Positions 5,688 to 7,026 of a stretch of 7,026 nucleotides of DNA are shown here, one piece after another; positions within the stretch are counted from its first letter, which is position 1; each line of letters begins with the position of its first letter. The notes below the pieces were generated by a model that saw only the letters and a list, made by a program, of their open reading frames with translations, did no database searches and was not told where the DNA came from. The DNA comes from Ahrensia sp. (GTDB lineage Bacteria; Pseudomonadota; Alphaproteobacteria; Rhizobiales; Rhizobiaceae), in NCBI GenBank assembly GCA_003233475.1, contig QILU01000001.1, positions 1-7,026 on the forward strand. Reading direction: 5' to 3'. The position numbers were made by a program, and so were the translations under genes.

Positions 5688-6128
5688 TCAGGTGAATCGA
5701 TCGAGAAAAGCCCGGCTTTCGCGGGCAAATTGTTCTGTTTGATCAGTCAGCGGCAGCGCACTCATTTGCTCGCCTGTGAACCAGTCCGCATCCGCCGCGT
5801 CGTCTCCGGCCACAATTGTTCCTTCATTGCACCGGCTTACAAACATGGCAACAACGTAGTGAAATTCGATCAGGCCTTCTTTGTCCCGGTGTATAATTTC
5901 ATGGTTGCGGTTGAACACCACCCGGTCTAATTCCAGTCCGGTCTCTTCTTTAACTTCCCGAACAGCGGCATGTTCCAGTGTTTCCCCCACCTCCACCAAA
6001 CCGCCGGGCATGGCCCAAGTTCCAGAATTCGGGCCGCCGCTTCTTAGTACCAGCAAAAAACTGTCCCCACGCCAAATCGCGGTGCTGGCAGCGAGCAGGG
6101 GAGTTTTTGGATATTGGCGCGAAGACAT
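5688..6128 (-). CDS. Nudix hydrolase
   Basis: A cytosolic Nudix-fold pyrophosphohydrolase, which cleaves a nucleoside diphosphate linked to another moiety with a divalent metal. The box GX5EX7REUXEEXGU is complete, starting at GGLVEVGE and running through REVKEETGL (residues 42-65 counted from this start), so the enzyme should be active. The preceding GTWAMPGG is also typical. The substrate class (ADP-ribose-like, or NTP-sanitising MutT-like) cannot be told. The ATG at 6128 gives 146 aa; an in-frame GTG at 6161 would add 11 residues, but it lacks a purine-rich site upstream and would intrude on the short divergent promoter region shared with the SRAP gene. It precedes the TIGR02301 gene by 47 bp on the same strand. 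Sharing a region with a DNA-damage protein hints at, but does not show, a nucleotide-pool role. Confidence 0.92.
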   Translation of the reverse strand: MSSRQYPKTPLLAASTAIWRGDSFLLVLRSGGPNSGTWAMPGGLVEVGETLEHAAVREVKEETGLELDRVVFNRNHEIIHRDKEGLIEFHYVVAMFVSRCNEGTIVAGDDAADADWFTGEQMSALPLTDQTEQFARESRAFLDRFT

Positions 6129-6187
6129 GGCTTCGCTTAACGTTTGTGGTGGTGTAAACACAAGGGAAACTTTGGTGAGGAATACCC

Positions 6188-6937
6188 ATGTGCGGCCGTT
6201 ACAGCCTTGATATACCGTGGAGCATTTTGGTTGATGCCCTCAACATCAAGCGACCCGCCGAAATGCAACCGGAAATGCCGCCGCGCTATAATATCGCGCC
6301 GACTCAACCCATTCTCATGGTGGGCAACGGCTATGATGAAAACCGGGAAGCAATTCTGCTGCGTTGGGGTTTGGTGCCCACATGGGTGAAAGACCCTGGA
6401 AAATTCACCTTACTCACCAATGCCCGGGCCGAAACCGCGATTGAAAAGCCGTCGTTCAGAAACGCCATGCGTCACCGCCGAATGCTCGTGCCTGCCTCCG
6501 GGTTTTATGAATGGAAGCGGTATGGCCGGGGACAAAACAGTAAGGGGCAAAAAAGCCAGCCCTATCTGGTTCGACCGAAGGGCGGCGGGCTGGTTGCCTT
6601 TGGCGGCTTGATGGAAACCTATTCGGACGCAAATGGCAGCGAAATTGATACCGGCTGCATAATTTCAACCGATACAAACCAAAGCTTTGCCCCGATCCAC
6701 CACCGATTGCCGTTGGTGATTTACCCGCAGGATTATGACCGCTGGCTTGATTGCAAAATTCAGGAACCGCGCGGCGTGCTCGATCTTATGCAACCGGTTC
6801 GCGATGACTATTTCGAATGGATTCCCATTGGCGATGCTGTGAACAAGGTCAATAATGCTGGCATTGAAATTCAGCAGCAGGTAGAGCACATAAAGCCGCC
6901 CCTCAAAAAGCCAAACGACCAGTTGTCACTGTTTTGA
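6188..6937 (+). CDS. SRAP (YedK/HMCES-type) abasic-site DNA-protein crosslink protein
   Basis: A 249-aa SOS response-associated peptidase domain protein of normal family length. After Met removal, Cys2 (MCGRYSL) becomes the N-terminal catalytic residue that in YedK/HMCES forms a stable thiazolidine with abasic sites in single-stranded DNA, shielding replication forks. The other signature residues are present: RYNIAPTQ (33-40), NARAETA (78-84), the Glu108 in GFYEWK (105-110) and His171 in IHHRLPLVI (170-178), where the usual H-D-R-M-P reads HHRLP. The Shine-Dalgarno is GTGAGGAA just before the ATG. Despite the family name, the short upstream region 6129-6187 contains no GTTC-N7-GTTC alphaproteobacterial LexA site, so SOS control is not evident. 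It overlaps the following exporter gene by 4 bp. Confidence 0.96.
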   Translation: MCGRYSLDIPWSILVDALNIKRPAEMQPEMPPRYNIAPTQPILMVGNGYDENREAILLRWGLVPTWVKDPGKFTLLTNARAETAIEKPSFRNAMRHRRMLVPASGFYEWKRYGRGQNSKGQKSQPYLVRPKGGGLVAFGGLMETYSDANGSEIDTGCIISTDTNQSFAPIHHRLPLVIYPQDYDRWLDCKIQEPRGVLDLMQPVRDDYFEWIPIGDAVNKVNNAGIEIQQQVEHIKPPLKKPNDQLSLF

Positions 6938-7026
6938 TCAATCCTGATTTATTTTTCCCGGCCCTTGAGGGGTTTGCTCTGGGGGGCGGTTTGATTATCG
7001 CCATTGGCTCGCAAAATGCCTTTATT
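6934..7026 (+). CDS. LysE/ArgO-type amino-acid exporter, cut by right window edge
   Basis: Only 31 codons are present. They contain the first membrane segment of a LysE/ArgO-family exporter, with the family-typical motif GFALGGGLIIAIGSQNAFI (residues 13-31), close to the GxxLGxxLIxAIGxQNAF pattern of bacterial lysine/arginine exporters. The frame opens with TTG at 6934, overlapping the SRAP stop as TTGA. This gives 12 residues before the motif, as in homologs. No ATG or GTG lies in frame before the motif, and there is no strong Shine-Dalgarno, so a coupled TTG start is inferred. Transport substrate cannot be settled from this fragment. Confidence 0.75.
   Translation, partial: MINPDLFFPALEGFALGGGLIIAIGSQNAFI

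Noticed and set aside
6129..6187. SOS (LexA) box upstream of the SRAP gene
   Set aside because: No GTTC or GAAC half site exists in the interval, so no alphaproteobacterial LexA operator can be claimed.

Overview
The window looks chromosomal and comes from an alphaproteobacterium, most likely of the Rhizobiales/Hyphomicrobiales. Three signs support this: a TIGR02301-family (DUF2385) secreted protein, a type of gene I know mainly from that order; a Nudix/SRAP gene pair and a YgfZ/HD-hydrolase pair of rhizobial style; and two copies of a ~105 bp two-hairpin intergenic element resembling the rhizobial RIME/Brucella Bru-RS class. Base composition appears moderate (around half GC by eye, not computed). 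The genus cannot be named from the sequence.

Left part, all on the minus strand: an HD-domain hydrolase runs off the left edge and overlaps by 4 bp (ATGA) the end of a ygfZ-like folate-binding Fe-S maintenance gene. Next come two genes of unknown function, a predicted secreted protein with an acidic/proline-rich linker and an 86-aa cytosolic protein. The two RIME-like repeats lie on either side of this unknown pair in opposite orientations. The copy next to the secreted-protein gene appears to supply that gene's stop codon.

Middle part: a compact minus-strand operon encodes a beta-class glutathione S-transferase with the family's Cys10 and His106, an NTF2-like (lumazine-binding-2/SnoaL type) protein and a 4-oxalocrotonate-tautomerase-family enzyme. 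Junctions are tight (TAATG and TAAATG). A LysR-type regulator is transcribed divergently. The AT-rich 137-bp region between them holds nested inverted repeats, a T-N11-A LysR box and a candidate sigma70-like promoter for the regulator. This is the best candidate for a little-described system: a regulated small-molecule detoxification or catabolic module whose substrate cannot be read from sequence.

Right part: a TIGR02301 secreted protein and a Nudix hydrolase are on the minus strand. Divergent to them are a SRAP (YedK/HMCES-type) abasic-site sensor and, overlapping its stop codon by 4 bp (TTGA), the start of a LysE/ArgO-type amino-acid exporter cut by the right edge. No rRNA, tRNA, CRISPR array, insertion sequence or phage gene was seen.
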